This document shows positions 12,901 through 27,900 of a stretch of DNA of 64,000 bases, one piece after another (position 1 is the first letter of the stretch; each line of letters starts with the position of its first letter). Both the position numbers and the translations under genes were made by a program. The DNA comes from Ischnura elegans (lineage: Eukaryota; Arthropoda; Insecta; Odonata; Coenagrionidae), in NCBI RefSeq assembly GCF_921293095.1, contig NC_060259.1, positions 27,287,812 to 27,351,811 of the forward strand, read 5' to 3'. Under the pieces are notes generated by a model. That model was not told the DNA's origin, did no database searches, and saw only the letters and a program-made list of their open reading frames with translations.

Positions 12901-15900
12901 TCTTTTTCCAGCTATAACATACTTGAGTGTGGAATATGGCTCCCTGCTGCATACAAAATTTAGTTTGTGGAATGGAGATACTAAAAGTTTAAGTACTAGT
13001 GGTTTTTCTGGGCAAACTTCCTTGAAATTCCTTTTTATTACCTAGCTGTTGGCAACAAAAATTTTCCTCGAGTTTCATTAATTATCGGCAGAAACTGCAG
13101 TTTCAATTGCATATCTCCATTCGTACTATGCTCGAAAACATAGCAGTTATGCACTTACAACACTTAAGACTTACTAAGAATGTCAGGGACTTGCGTAATA
13201 CCTGGTTTTGGATCATAAGTCTTCATCTGTAAATTTATGTTGGAATCAGTTTTGTAGAAAAAACAACAAGACCTTGGTACCTAGTTATTCCTACTAAGTG
13301 GAATGCAGAGACATTCCACTTAGAAGGAATTCTAACATAAATTCACAAAAAAAAACATTCTAACATAAAATTTAGTTTTCTTGAACAAGATGGACAATTT
13401 AAGATGTCTTAGTTTCACGGAATGTTGCAATGAAGTTGGAAGGAAAAGGTGCTAATCTTGTGTAATGCTATGTGGAGACATTCTTATAAGTAGCTGTTCT
13501 TACGATTGGCAAATCATACTTTGGGAATCTTACAAATATTGACATGTTCTCAGATGATTATAACTATCAATTGTTCACATTTGGTACTGCATATATCACT
13601 TTGATGAAGCAGCACAATTCCGTATTACATTCTCCAAAAATTGACTCATTCATATGCTTTAACCTTTTCCCTACTGAAGACTTAAATATACGTGTGGACG
13701 TTTCCTGACCCAGGAGATGAAAGCCGTATATTTCCGTCTGAGATTTTCCTGACCAAGAGAACGAAAGCCGTTTTCTACCTCTCCCCCTCATATGACGATC
13801 GTGGGTGTGCGACATCTTTGTTTTGGGACCAAACACCGTGGGTCTAGGCTTTACCCTACAAATCTGGGAGCAGGTACCCTGACCCCTCGTCTTTTATTAT
13901 TCTTCATAGCGGTAAGGGTCATGCAATTGTTTATCCATTCAGTTTTCGAAATAAATATTTGTTCTTTTCTCAAGAAATATAAACTAAGAATTGAATTCTT
14001 TGTCTTTTGAGCTCCGTCTACAATTTTTAAACGAAGTTCTACGATAAATATTAACTTATATCTTGAGTTCTGTATGAACATCAACACGGAAATTGTTGCT
14101 GCATTAATATTAACGTTAAAACTTCGTTTAAAATTTGACAATGCTCAGAAAAAAATGAGGAATTCAATTCAAAGTCTGCAATTTACGTGCAAGCAACAAT
14201 TATCCATGTGCTAAATACATATAAGCAATACCTAAGTTGACCGCGAACCAATGCCGCAGGTATGGTCGTAAACCCGGAAAGGAGGGAGCACAACTACTCT
14301 CGGAGTCCAAGATAATGCAGAGTTCCAGCGGGGAGGGGTCGAAAAAGGTTCCACGAGACCCTTGTTAACGAATGTCCTCCAAAAATCCTCCATACCATGA
14401 GAAAGAAGTCTCTTAGGGCTCAGTACTGCAGTCATGCTAAGACGAAAACTCCGCCATCTCGAAAGGGTTAAAGGATCATAAATCTATCCCTGTTAGGCTA
14501 TTAAGTTAGCGTGTTAACCTCACTGATACATGTTATATCAGAAGATCCAAAGGGATCTCTGCTGTGGTCATAACTTTAGTTTATAAGTGAGGTAGATCTG
14601 CTGTCTGTAAAAAAGTAATACACCCGAATTTGAGGAGCTTCAACTTAAACAAGGCAATCAATTTCTATGCAGCAAAGAGTAAACGGTGGAGGATTTATTT
14701 CTACATTTGGATAATTTACTTCAAAAAAAGTACTGTCCCATAGTATTTCCTTCACTTAATTTTTTATAAAAAAAAGGTACTGGTTTTTTGCACGTAAAAT
14801 CTTGTTGCACAACTTTGAGCACTTGGCATTCCCATAGTTTTTGTTACAATAACTTGGGATTTTGGTATAAGAAAGTGAGATCTATTATTCGCAATTTGCA
14901 GAAACAAAGTGTTTATGCAGCAAAAAATGGATTTGTTGTAAAAAAAAAAACACCAATCTCTGTTAACTTCGAAACTAATGGATGAATCGAAAATTGATTG
15001 GTGCTGATGTATGCTTTACGATGAATTAAAGACTAGTATTTATAACATTTACATTTGCTAATAAAGTCAGTATCGCTTAATATTTATCTTAATGTATCTA
15101 CACCCGTATCTTGAGAGAGGGAGGAGAAAAGAGGCACGTGGTTGCCACCAACTCAGCCAAAGCAACCAGGATTATTCATAAATTGCCAGGGTACTTTGGG
15201 TCATGATGCACCCATTGTTGCATTTTAAATTGGGTTTTCGTGAAAACTGATAAATGAATTAACGGTGAAAAATCTCAATGAGCTACTACTCTGCCTCAAT
15301 CTAATGGGATTCATGAACCAGCACTTCCCATTGGTTGTATGTTTAAATTCCCATATGATCTAATATCTTGATCCCGCTATATTCAAATTAGGTCCAATTA
15401 AATCTCCTACGTCATTTAATAGCCCAAATAATGGCAGAACCAGCCTATTTGGCTTCGATTTTAAGTTTTAACAGTTTGCCTTGCATCGATTAATCAGGTT
15501 GTAATTTTTTTGCTAGTCCTAGTGAATATTCATGAGCCAGGGAATGCATTAAAATGTTTGTGAAACTGTTCAAAACAGAATAATTTTGTTTATGTCATGT
15601 GATATATAGGAATTATAGTAGGTGATAGTGGGCAACAATTTCGTCACTAAGAGATATATGCAGTTACGTTCTGAATTTTTGACGAGTGACTGATATGGTG
15701 GTCTGTCCACAATATGTAAAGTAGATGTCATGAGAGGGAAGTATTTTAGTTTTGAACCTGGGAAAAATAGGCTAATTATGAAATGGTTAAGAAAGCCTGC
15801 TGTGCTGTAAGTTTTGTGTTAAAAAGTAAAAATCTAAATGCATAGATGGATATTGTAAGTTTGCCTCGCCAATTCTTACTGAAGAATTAACCATTGGGTA

Positions 15901-18900
15901 TTAGGCCAAATTCTATATCTTTAATATTTCATGAAATGTGGCTATTCATTCATGTTCTGACACTGTAAGCTCAAGTAGTTGATAGGAATAGGTAGTCGTG
16001 GATGAAATAAATTATTCACTTGGGCCTAGAGTTACGTAAGGCACCACTCTCTAAGACTTTGTCAGGGTTCACGACCACACTAGCCCCGAGCCCATATCTT
16101 CATGTGCCCAGTGGCCCATTCAAAGAGGTTCTACCTCTAGCAATATACTTCCAAGGCAAAGGCTTGCTGAAGGGTCAGAACATATTGCAGTCTGAGGGGA
16201 AATGTTCAAAAACTTTATAGGTCAAAAGGACTTGGCGAAGAAGGCTTGACTGAAATTTCAGAAAAAACAAGCAGAATTGTTATGAACTAATAGACTAAAT
16301 TCACTGTTGTTTTTTATGGCACAGTGTTAATTTAGAATGTAATAAAAAATCGAATTATCTAATTTGGATTGTAGTTTTAAATTATGTATCTCTGATCTTC
16401 CATTAAGACAGCAACCATATTTTGCCTTGATGTATGCATATATGTATAGGAAGAATGGGCAGCTGCTAAAATTATCCTACTGTTCTCACATGGTAATGCC
16501 TTTGGTTGGAGTGAATTGTCTGTGAACTTAGACGTTAGTTGGAAACATCCATGAATACTCTCATTGCTCTGAGAAGAGCTTGGGATGTGATTTTTTTCTT
16601 GAGGGGGGTAAGGTGTTGGTCTGGAGTGCTCTATATGGATATTTGATCAATTGACAAGTATGTACAGAGATGTGCTTTAGAAGAGGCGAGAAATTGATAC
16701 AGAAATCGTGAAGATGAGCAGGTCACAAAGAGTAAAGAAAGTAAATAAGCTAGATAAGTTAGAAGAGGAGATTCCAGCTCTGAAGGAAAAATATGGATGA
16801 AGTAGAGAAAAAATGAAGCAGATGAAGAATTATTTTTTTTCTTTATTTTGAGCTCAATTGTCAGGTGTTACCTGGATGACTTATTTCTTGTCATCAACAG
16901 GATTATTTTCATACTAATTTCCTTACCATTTTATTAGTTTTGTTTGACCCATCTGTTTAGAGAATTACCTGACTTGTTTATTTTTCTGTCTGTAATGTCT
17001 CATTTTTTTTATTTTAAGTATCAGAATATTTATTCATAAAAATTAGAGATGGGTCGAATAGCAGATTTCTCAAACTCTAATATCGAATTCGAATATTAAA
17101 TCATTGCTCGAATATTCGAATACCTCGAATACCTGAATTGCACGAAGCATATTAAACGTACGATTTTTTCTTCTATTTCCCTTGATGGATGTATTAATAA
17201 AAAGGTGGAACCTCGATCTATCGTTTTCAGGGGGGACGAAAAAAACTATGAATGCAGAAATGTTCGACTAGGTTGCCTATAGAGCAGGAAACCCAGGATT
17301 TTGACGCGTAATTAAGATTTCCTTAAAGGATTCAAACAGGAATTTAGCTGATTAGTCGAATATTTTAATTTCATGGAAACAATTTGGGCATATAGTTGAT
17401 TCAACTAACATATCTTTAAAATATTCTAAGGGGAAACACCACGTCACAAAAAAGTGATTGCATGCCGTCTCGGCATTTACACTGCTACGATGGATTTCTG
17501 TCTGATGTATACATTCTTATTTACGAAACGCCATTTCAGCGGCACCCCCATCTGATGCTAGGCTTCCACCAACTCCTTATTTTCAACAGGTAGCTCGCTT
17601 TACCCCCACTCCTACTGTCAAGTGCTAATGGACAATCCAAGGCATCCATTATTTTCAGTCCGTCTTTGGAAGTTCTCACGAGATAAGCAGATGAATTCGA
17701 ATTGCTAGCACGGAGAAACCAAATATCTTGAGAAAATACCCCTTTGTCTGTAACTCATCTATAACGCATCAACTTCTGAGAAGCTCAGCTGCGAGGATAA
17801 CGAGTTTCGCCAAAATGCTGAGTCTCTGTCGTATTTCTTCGTCTTTCCGACATTTATTTTCTTGCGTAAAATGCTTAAATAAAGTCAGAAATACGTCGTG
17901 TTTGGTCTTATTCTTTTTTAAATTACGCGCACATTACTAATATTTCAATCCAATAAAGGTGTAATAATAATTGCCGAAAGTCATTGTTAGACACCTCAGA
18001 CTCATGCAGCAGTTGACCTCCAGAAGGAGGAAATTCGAAGCAGGTAGGTAGAAAAAGGTCAGTGGGTGAGAAAAGGGGGTGGGTGCGAGACACGTTGTTA
18101 TTTTTCTCGAGTAACTTGATATTTTTTTCGAAGCTAAGGTCTTCGTAATACTATCCCTGCACGAGCTGGAACTTTTTGTTTGCTTTCGAAGAAGAGGAAA
18201 TCGTCAGAGTGAGTGAGGTGAGTTCTGAATGGAAGGGGATAGCGGATCGTGGGAAATGCGCCAATGTTACTATCCCACGGCACTGAGTTTCTCCCTATGG
18301 TAGTTTCATCGCCAGGGGAAGATTCAAACTAAGTGCCTGTCGTTAATAGCCACAAAGGACACATGGTAAACACCTCGTCTTATTTTTATCAAGCGATGGA
18401 TGCGGGAAAATGGTCAGTGGGGGAGAAAGAAGGAAAGGTGAAACACGATTCTATTATTTTCCGGTGACTTCATATTTTTTCGAAGTTAAGGTCTTCGTAA
18501 TACGATCCCTGCGAGAGCTGGGACCTTTTGTTTGATTTCGGAGAAGAGGAAATCGTCAGAGTGGCTGAGGCGAGTGCTGAATGGAGGGGGATAGCGGATC
18601 GTGGAAAATGTGCCAATGTTGCTATCCCACGGTACTGAGGTACTCCTGATGGGGGACACCTGGGATTTTCGGATTTTTTCACCCGATCAATTTCAGTTCC
18701 CCACGTCGAAATCTTTTCACCGCTCTTACCCGCGAATTTGATGTAGTTCGTCAACTTGCCTAAAACGGCGCTGCATACACTAAAAGAATAGAGTTCTCTC
18801 CATTTTTCCGAGTCGACTACCAACGACGTGCGAGCGACAGTGTATGACGCGAAATTCAAAGTATTCGAGGTATTCGAGACTGTACTTTTGGCAACTATTC

Positions 18901-21900
18901 GAGATCTCGAATATTGAATACTTTCTAGTATTCGAGGTATTCGAGTATTCGCGGATACTATTCGCACATCTCTAATAAAAATGTTAATCTGTCATTATGT
19001 GAAATTTATTATGTCTACTATCATTTGCCTAAATTTATTTAGGTTTACTGGAGAGACATATTGAAAATTTGTAGAGAGCAATTTCTAAGGGTATTATAAA
19101 GAAAACTGCCAGGGAAATTATGATGAAAAAGTTGTGGTCACTATAATGTAGTTGAATTTGTTTTTTAATTTTTGTTTAAAGAGTAGTGAAATATGTAGTT
19201 TGTATCGTCTACCTCTTCGGGAATATTTCTAGTTTTTGTTTTGAGTTTGCCAGGTGTTTTTGGCTGAAAATGACAAATTTCTAGCATACTTGTCAGTGTG
19301 AGCATGTATGTTAACATTTTTTGGCATTCCATTCTGGCAAAAACACATTCTTAATCTTTTGAATCTCTTAATTAGACTTTCTCTTGAAACCCATGTCTTA
19401 ATGTCTAGGTTGCCAAAATATCAAGAATTTGGCCTAAAACATAGCCTGAAAAAATGAGTTTGAGTATCAATTAGTCTCGATGATGCACTAATTCAAAAAC
19501 TGAATGTTGAAAGAAGAGTTTGTGAAAATTTGATTCATCATATGCCACCTTGCTAGGATGCAGTGGGTATGCTCTGAGTGCTATAGTAGGAGGGTTGTAC
19601 CAAAAGTAAGGTTCCCATATTTTTTACAAATACAAATCTTTGTTTATTTATATTGATTTTCACATTGTTGAAAAGCTTACACTTTTGATTATTTTTCAAT
19701 GTAGTCTCCATTTTTTCTACGCACTTTTAAAGACAGTGGTCCAGCTTTTCTATCCCTAAGTTGAAGTCTCCTTCCAACCTGTTGAGGAAGTGTGCGACCT
19801 CTGCTCGGACTTCATCGTCGCTCTTGAAGCGTTTGCCACATAAGAGTTTTGTTTCGGGGATATAATGAAATACCCACACTTTATCTCCAATGGCGAATGA
19901 GACCAACAACTCCTCCCCCCCTAAAATTAATGAAAAAATTTACGGGCACAATCAAGGCGTTGCTGCATGTGTCCATCAGTCAGCATATGGGGGACCCAGC
20001 AAGCACACATCTGGCCATAACCCAACGTTTCTGTTAAAGTTCTTTCAATCGTGCCGTGGGAAGCTTAAGGAATGCGTTCAACAAGTTCACAGACAGTGAC
20101 CCTCCGATCTTTGAGCAGCTCACTATTGATCTTCTGGACAATCCAAAACCGGCGGTCTTCCACTCCGTTCTACATCGTGAACTTCCGTGCGACCCTTGGT
20201 AAAAGCCCTGCAACATTCGTGGACGAGCTGAAAGGACATGCACTCTTCGCCTTAAAGTTCAGTCAGTTGCTGATGAATCTCCAATGGCCGTAACTCCCTT
20301 GCAAGGAAAAATCGGATTACTGCTCGATCCTCACAGTTGGCGGGAACGAGGATCATCACTTTCAATGTTGACGGTTGCTAAGCCAATAATGAGCGACAAA
20401 GTGAATTGCGGACTTGAGAGTAGGGGAACCACTGTGCACGGCAATGTTGTGGGATTTAGCCTATCACCTTCGCTCTACATTGCAGCTCATTGGGAACCTT
20501 ACTTTTGTTACAACCCTTCTAGTAGCTGAGGAGTAATGCCCTGAATCTACCCACTCCAAAGTATTCAGAGTAAGCACCAAGTAATTTATCACAGTATTCT
20601 TCTCAGCTTTGTGCAGTTTGTATGGATAAAATCGATCCCACTATTGGAGGCATATAGATAGCGATTGTCACCTCATTTGATGAGGAATTTTCGGATGACT
20701 TTATGTGGCAGCATTGAGAATTCATTGTTTTAATCAGTGGTTTGAACTAATATTGGGGAATGGGTAAAACCTATGTTTATTCATGGTTTAAAGTTCAAAA
20801 AGAAGCAAACTGAATTAAGAAACACACCAAATTGTAGAAAAAGTCTTCATTGAAGCAAAAAAAACTAAATTGTTTCATCATCCCTGTGGAACAATCCTGA
20901 GATAGGTTTTACCCAACTTCCTATCAGCAAATCTTTTCATACCTACGTACTTCTTCTCTTTCACATCCTTCTTTATCTGTTCCATATATTTTGTTCAAGT
21001 TCTCCCTTTTCTGTTATTGCCATCGACTTGTCCTTCGACGATTGTCTTCATCAGGCCATCATAGACAGACTGCACATTTTCACCCTATATGTTCATTTTG
21101 GACACTTCTTAAAGTCCGATGTTCGCCATGTTTCAAGATGTGGCCTATAAGGTTGTCCTGTCTTCTCATGAAGGTTTTCACGAGGATTCTCTTCCCTCCT
21201 ACTCTTCTCAGGACTTCATCACTAACTCGGTCAGTCAATTTGATTCTGATCATTCTTCTCTAGCTCCACATTATGCTTAAGGTTGCAAAAATCCAGGAGT
21301 TCCCCCCATCATGAAGCAATTCCTTTGGATCTACTGCCAGTGGAGGGTCACTATTTTGGAAGATGCTTTGGATGCAGAAGTAATATTTGAAATTTATTCT
21401 GCTCAAATGGAATTGTAAGTCCTTATCGAAGTCCTTATTTACCAAATTTCTGACCATCGTTGTGTATGGCATCTCTACATGTGATAACAGCATGTAAGTG
21501 AAATCCTTATCAGAATCCCTAAAATTGAGTGATATTGAGGTTGAATTCTTGTTTAAATAGTTATTTTTGACCCTGTATGAAGATTTTTTGTCTGGGACTG
21601 TGCTTGTTAAGGTTAAACTTTCCAGTTTCAAGTCATTGTTTTTAAAAGTTTAATTTCACTAGAATGACTTGGCATTAAAGTCTTGGGTTTAGTTTTACTA
21701 GCACCTTTATCAAACTAACTTCAGATGATGTTCCTGAGCCATTCCATTTGCCATGCAATTAAAAGGTGGGGAATGCTAATCTTTATTTGCTCGAGTGAGC
21801 AGTCTCTATCTCGGTGAAAGATAGAATGTCATGCCACTCATGGCAACTATGCATTACATGATATTTGGAATAAAGAGGGCTTAAGTTGGGGTGAATTGTG

Positions 21901-24900
21901 TTGGCAACTGGTCTTAATTGAGTGCTACACTAGTGACTTAAAAAGTAATTGTATCCTTTTGGAAAAGTGGGCAGGTGGTGTGAGTAGCCTGCTCTCTTTT
22001 TTCCATTGTCTTGTGTAGATGTTATCCTACATCTTGATTGCATTGGGTTCCCTGCCCACATGCTGTAAATAGTTTAATTTGAGGCTAAACAGTTGCAGAT
22101 GCAAAATAAATGCTCAATGTATTTGGCCCGTGAATTTCTTTTCTTCAATGTTAACACGTTGCGGACCGGGTATATAATTCCAATCTCGTCGGGTAGGACC
22201 AGGCATGTAAAGGAGCTTTAACCTAAATGACACTGATACAAGGAAACCCTCGTAGAATGTTTACTTTTTAACGTATTTTAATAAAATTTGAAGCATTTTA
22301 CTTACCAGAGGTGATAGTACTTAGTTTTTGCATGCTATTTGGTGAAACATGCTCCTTTGTGCAGGGGAACCTTGCAGAATCCACAGGTATACCGAATGTC
22401 CTTCCTAAGTTTATTAGCAGAACAAACTCAACACATCCGTGATGGATATTTCTTCTTCCCATACCCCACTATTTTCTCTAGAGTGTTTCATCATTCCCCC
22501 TGCTAGCCTTGCCGGGTTATCCTGCCGAGGCACTCGCTGAGTCGGTCTTTCTATCTTGCTGTCCATGACATCATCGCTGGAAGACTCATTTCTTCCCTCC
22601 TCACATTAGCCCAGCCCTTGGCTACTTCCGAAACAAATTTTTTGTATGTCAAACGGGTAGAAGTGTTCAACGTTTTGTATTCCACGAAAGAATTAAATAG
22701 GGCACAACCACATTGATCAACCACAACAACACTTTTTTTTGTTCACTTCATAGTTTTTCTTAGCACTGAAAGGTAAGCCTATACATAAAAGTAAACACAT
22801 ATCAGCTTTATCTACTCCTCCCATGTACTTATTTTACTCCAATATACAAATTTGTTTTTTCTGTTTCCGTCCCATCCATCTGTTTCACTGTCCTTCACCC
22901 ATAATCTAGTTATGGATTGTGGAAATCATCCTCACCTCTCTCTTGTCCTTTCACGCAAGCAGCAGAACTTCCCCTTTCTACAGAACGTGTAGTCACCTTT
23001 CTTCATTCTTATTATTTCATGCCTAAATTCAGTGGGAAGCCCCTTGTTGGCACGGATGGTTCCACAAACTAGTTTTTTTCGCTAGAAGATTTTCAGCTAT
23101 TTGTACGCTATTTAATAATTATCTTGGAACACATGATGACAATGGTATAAATAGGGATCTGAAATGGTCAATCTGGTTTCCTCTAATTTTTTTCCTTCAG
23201 TTGTATATATTTCTATGTTGCAAATATAACCACTTTCACTCTCACACACCATTGGTGGCAATAATCCGTACTTCACCAATTTCCCTGGATTGTATGTTCT
23301 AAATCTCAATATTTCCCTCCAAGGTATTACATCTTCGTCTAGGGAGAGATCACATTTAGGCATATACAGTTTTAAATTTTTCTTAGAAACATGATAGTAT
23401 TGGTCTAATTTTATGTTCCCTTTTGGAATATTCAGAATTTGATTCATTATCACTGAAATGCCAAGAATTCCAAATTTGTTCAAATGTGCTGAGCAAATTT
23501 CTAGAAATGGGTGTATTGATAAATTCATCAGTGCTTCAATATTCCTTGATTGAATCTTTCCTGACATTTCCCATCAAAATTATAATTACTAAGACTTTCA
23601 TCTCACCCACCATTACATTTTTCCACTTTGCAGTATTCTGCGAAGACTTGTATCCGACTTCGTTCTGCATTCGATACAAATTGGTCTCATTACACATCAT
23701 TTCGAGAAGATCATCCTCAAAAAAACATTTTTGCCACTTCTAAAGCACATTCACAATTATCATGGGTATTGATGATTCCTGCCACTCCCTGAAAATCTTC
23801 CTAACTTCTTGGAAGGTCAATTTTATTCTATGTCACCGGGGTGTCACTAAGCTACCATTGCTATCACTTGCATCCGAGTCACTATCATCAGTGTGAACTA
23901 ACTGTGCAGCTTTTCTTTTAGGTTTTCTTCCACCAACCTCAAAACCAATTTCACTATCTGAGCTCTCACACTCGTCTACACAATCATCTGTCATGTCTGA
24001 TAATTTGTTGACACCATTACTATAGATAAGGTCTCATTGTTATTGGAGTAATTTTTCGGTAGACAAGATAGGCAGGAATTATTGCTGGAAATTGATGAAA
24101 TTTACGTAGGCTACGTATGCATACACTTTCATAGGGTAAACGAACACCAACTTTCATCCAAGGAAATGATTCCTCACTAAACTGCATGGCTTCAGATCTC
24201 TAGCGAAGAGAGTAAAGAACACAAGAATGTCCCAAAGAAGACAAATATGCATTCTAAGCAAAGGGAAATATTAGTGACTAACAAAGATAAGTGTTGTGGC
24301 CATCTGATCCTTTTCTATCAAGGACCGATAGATAGGGTCCCCCTGAAATGACCCACATATTCCTTGGCCCTCGAGACTTGTTGATGTGTTTATGTTGAGC
24401 GCTGAAGATCTGTGAGATCTGAAGTCTTGTGGGAATCCAAACCATGGCACGTGAGGACAGCCGAAAATATGCACCTAGAGGTGAAATATGCATTATTCAC
24501 TTTCCGGCATACATTGTAATGTATGGCACAAATTAGGCGATGAGAGAATTACGGACAACAGATTTCGTTGGAGCCAATTTAAGAGAACCAAAGAAATAAA
24601 ATATTCCTTACTAGCCAAAATGTAATAATTCGTAATTACAGAACATTGTAGAATTTATTGAGTTGCTGTTCTAGAAAAAAGAATGTTCAATCAAGTCTTT
24701 TCAGATGTTAGGCTTAGTGACATTTCATTCCTATACATTAGTAATCTCTAAAAGTGGATTACGTTCATTTAAAAAATACTAATAAATTTATAATTTGAAC
24801 GGTACAAAACTAATCTAAATCAATGAAAGCACATTCTCAAATACACCAGAAGCAAATGAGAAAATAAGTAACTAATATTAAAAGAAGCAGAGTAAGTTTC

Positions 24901-27900
24901 ATTATCATATGTGAAAACACTGAAATCTCCATGGCCGGTCCTCTGTGTTCGGCACACGAAACACTGAGATCTCCGTGATCGGTCTGGTAGTGTTAAGCCC
25001 ATCTCTCCAGAAACAGTCATTGCATGAGGATCAAGGTTTTCATGCCTTATATTGTGTAAACTCCACACATTTTTTTCCGATAGAACAGGTGTCCCAAAAA
25101 ATTCAATTTTTTTAAACCCTTTTTGCTTGGAATGTCAACTGAAGTTGTTTGTTCAAGTTTTGTATTTGTTTGAAAAGTTTTTGGCTGCAGAAATCCTGAA
25201 AATTGTATTCTCATGGTTATTTATGTAGCAATCATGTTCTTTTTAGTAATTGTTCCTTAGTAGTTGTAAAATATGTAATACCATTAGGTATTAATGAGAT
25301 AGGTTTTGCTAAAATTTGATTGGAAAACAGTAGGTGCAGGTAAGTTTTTATAACTAGTACAGACTAGTTACTTGTAAATAGGGACGAAGTTCATATCAAA
25401 CCAAAGTATTAATTTTTTTGTCAACCAGTTTGTGCATTGAGTTGAATTTTATATGTGAGCGTAAGGAGTGGAACCAATATCCTGATTTTTGAGATAGCCA
25501 AAGGAAATGGGGAACTCAAAACGCTTTTAAATTTATGAATCTTATTGATAAATAATATTGTTCCATATTCTTTCAAACAAGGACATTGTGCATTAGGCTC
25601 TCATTATTACCAAGTTCTCGGGACTAAGAAAACCAAAAAGCATTTCCTTTCAAAAACACTGAATAAAACACCATTTTTTATTAAATAATCTTCTATCACT
25701 TAATAAATCTACATTATTTTACATTATCTCGCTAACATGACTTTAATTGTAAATTACATCATTGAAAAGATCATGCTGGCTGAGAAGTCTTAGCCTTAAC
25801 AAAGATAATAACAAATTTACTACTGTAAGCTGCACCCTCTGATATTTTGTGCTCTCTCATATTTGGGCAGGCTCATGGCTGAAAAGATTATTTTTGTCAA
25901 GAATTAAAATTTTTGCCTTGAGCTTGCATGATTTTGACATGAGATGCTTATTTTCAAATAAAAATTATATGCAGTAGTAAAGTGTTGATGTAAGTCTCTC
26001 ATTAATTTATTGCGTTACATATTAATATAGTCTCAATCCACTGCCAGTTTTACTGTGCTTATTTTTCTCCCAGCATCACACAAGCACATTGACTTAAAAT
26101 TGCACATCCAGCTATTAAAAGGGCATCTGTTGGAAATAAGATCCAAGGAAAATAGCTGCAGAATTCTGTACAATTTCAACCTGCAATTATTTTATTACAG
26201 AAATCCATTGGCAAGTTAACAAGTAAAAGCAAAATTCTGTCTGTAGCTACTATATTCCTAATAGCAGTGGTGGCCCTGTCTGCTGTATTTTGCTTTCTGT
26301 GCCATATCTGTGGGTTGGGATGGCTTAACCACTGAGCATCTTGGGAATACACTAAAAAATTAAACTTACTATCACAGGAATCAATATAACAGTTTTCAGT
26401 TTTAGTTTTTGTCAATGCTGTTAGGGCCGTTTTACACGGTACACGGAATTGCGCAATCTGATGTACGCGCGAAGGTGCAATCAAAATTGCATCGTGTAAA
26501 GCTGTGAATTGCTAGAACACATGCGAGAATGCGTGGATGCGAGACGGCAAAAAGCCCCTGTTCTAATTTCGTTCATGCATTCGCTCAATTCTTGCAATTT
26601 TAGAAATTAATGCAGCTCTAACCTGCGCAATTCTATGCCCCGTGTAAAACGGCCTTCAAGATCTGAGAACTTGCATCCTCACTTTCATTGCCCCACACCT
26701 AATTCTTTGTTTCTGTCCATGTCACGTGAAATGCAGCATTTCTTATAGCATTTGATTATGATAATAATAATAGTGTATATTACAGGCATATACCCAATGT
26801 AGAGCAGGACACATACATTTCTTTCAATATGACTCTTAATAATTAATAAAAATATTCTTAAAATAATAAGTATTAAATGAGAGGAGCAGCACTAAAATAT
26901 TAATTATATTACAAAAGATATTGCTCATTTAACATGAGGTCAGGCAATATTCGACAATGGTAAAATACTCATACTAAATAGGGAATGTTTATCGCTAAAA
27001 ATATCAATATTGCCAGTTATATAGTCGAGGGATCCTGGTTATTGGTGAATTAAAAGTGAAATTTCTACTACAGTATTTAACATAATAAAGTTGTGCTTCA
27101 GAATATTTTTTTTTTAAATTATTAAATCCTCATGGAAGCATCTTCAATGATGCCAAAATCCATAGACAAATCTGCGTCAGCTGATTTTTTTTCCCCATGA
27201 AAGTTTGCTTGTGCATTGTGCTTGCCATTAGCTCTCTGTACAGGCTGTTCGTATTGAACAATCTATTTATTCAGACCTCGAATCACTTAAAAATAATGTC
27301 ATATCTCTCTGGATGCTGTATCCCTGGTGTTTAGGGTGTTGAGTTGCGGTTTTTCCTTTAGGTTTCATTATTACCTATTTTACTATTCTTGTGTGTTAAT
27401 CAATTTCAGATTGTAGAGTGAAGCTGTTTTAAGAATTAATGTCATTGATTGTATGATGAATGATATTTTGGTTTTTCTTCTAGCGATCAAATGAACACCA
27501 GCCATGCCCCTGAACCCCCAGCAGAATGGAATGTAGAAAAACCGGAAGTTGAACCTGTACCTGCTGAGCCACAAGAAACAAAGTGAGGAGTAATTTCATT
27601 AGTTACAGAAACTCAAATGCTTTAAGGGGACAGTCTAAGGTTCTAGTATTAGTGGTAAAGATGGTTTACTCAGGAAACCTGTCTCTGTCTTGGGTGTTCT
27701 TCTTTCAGAACATGATGATTGATAGTCTTAGTTTGAAAGTCATTTATGCAAACATTTTCTCCTCTAATCATTTGTCATTTTATGGTGTGATATTTAAAGA
27801 CTAAATGTTTCAATGTTTTTTCATTGGACATTTCTTGCTGTATTTTGTTTACCATGAAAAACATCTCTTTCCTTCCATCTTGTGAAGTAGCTGGTATGAT

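Noticed and set aside
18470..18967. 165-residue minus-strand ORF and its relatives at 7298-7698
   Set aside because: Similarity between the copies is explained by repeat homology (hAT-type elements). The translations lack a known domain and the frames are not kept across copies.
21260..21631. 123-residue minus-strand ORF
   Set aside because: No recognisable motif, no splice context matching a gene; its 3' end overlaps the border of the LINE fragment.
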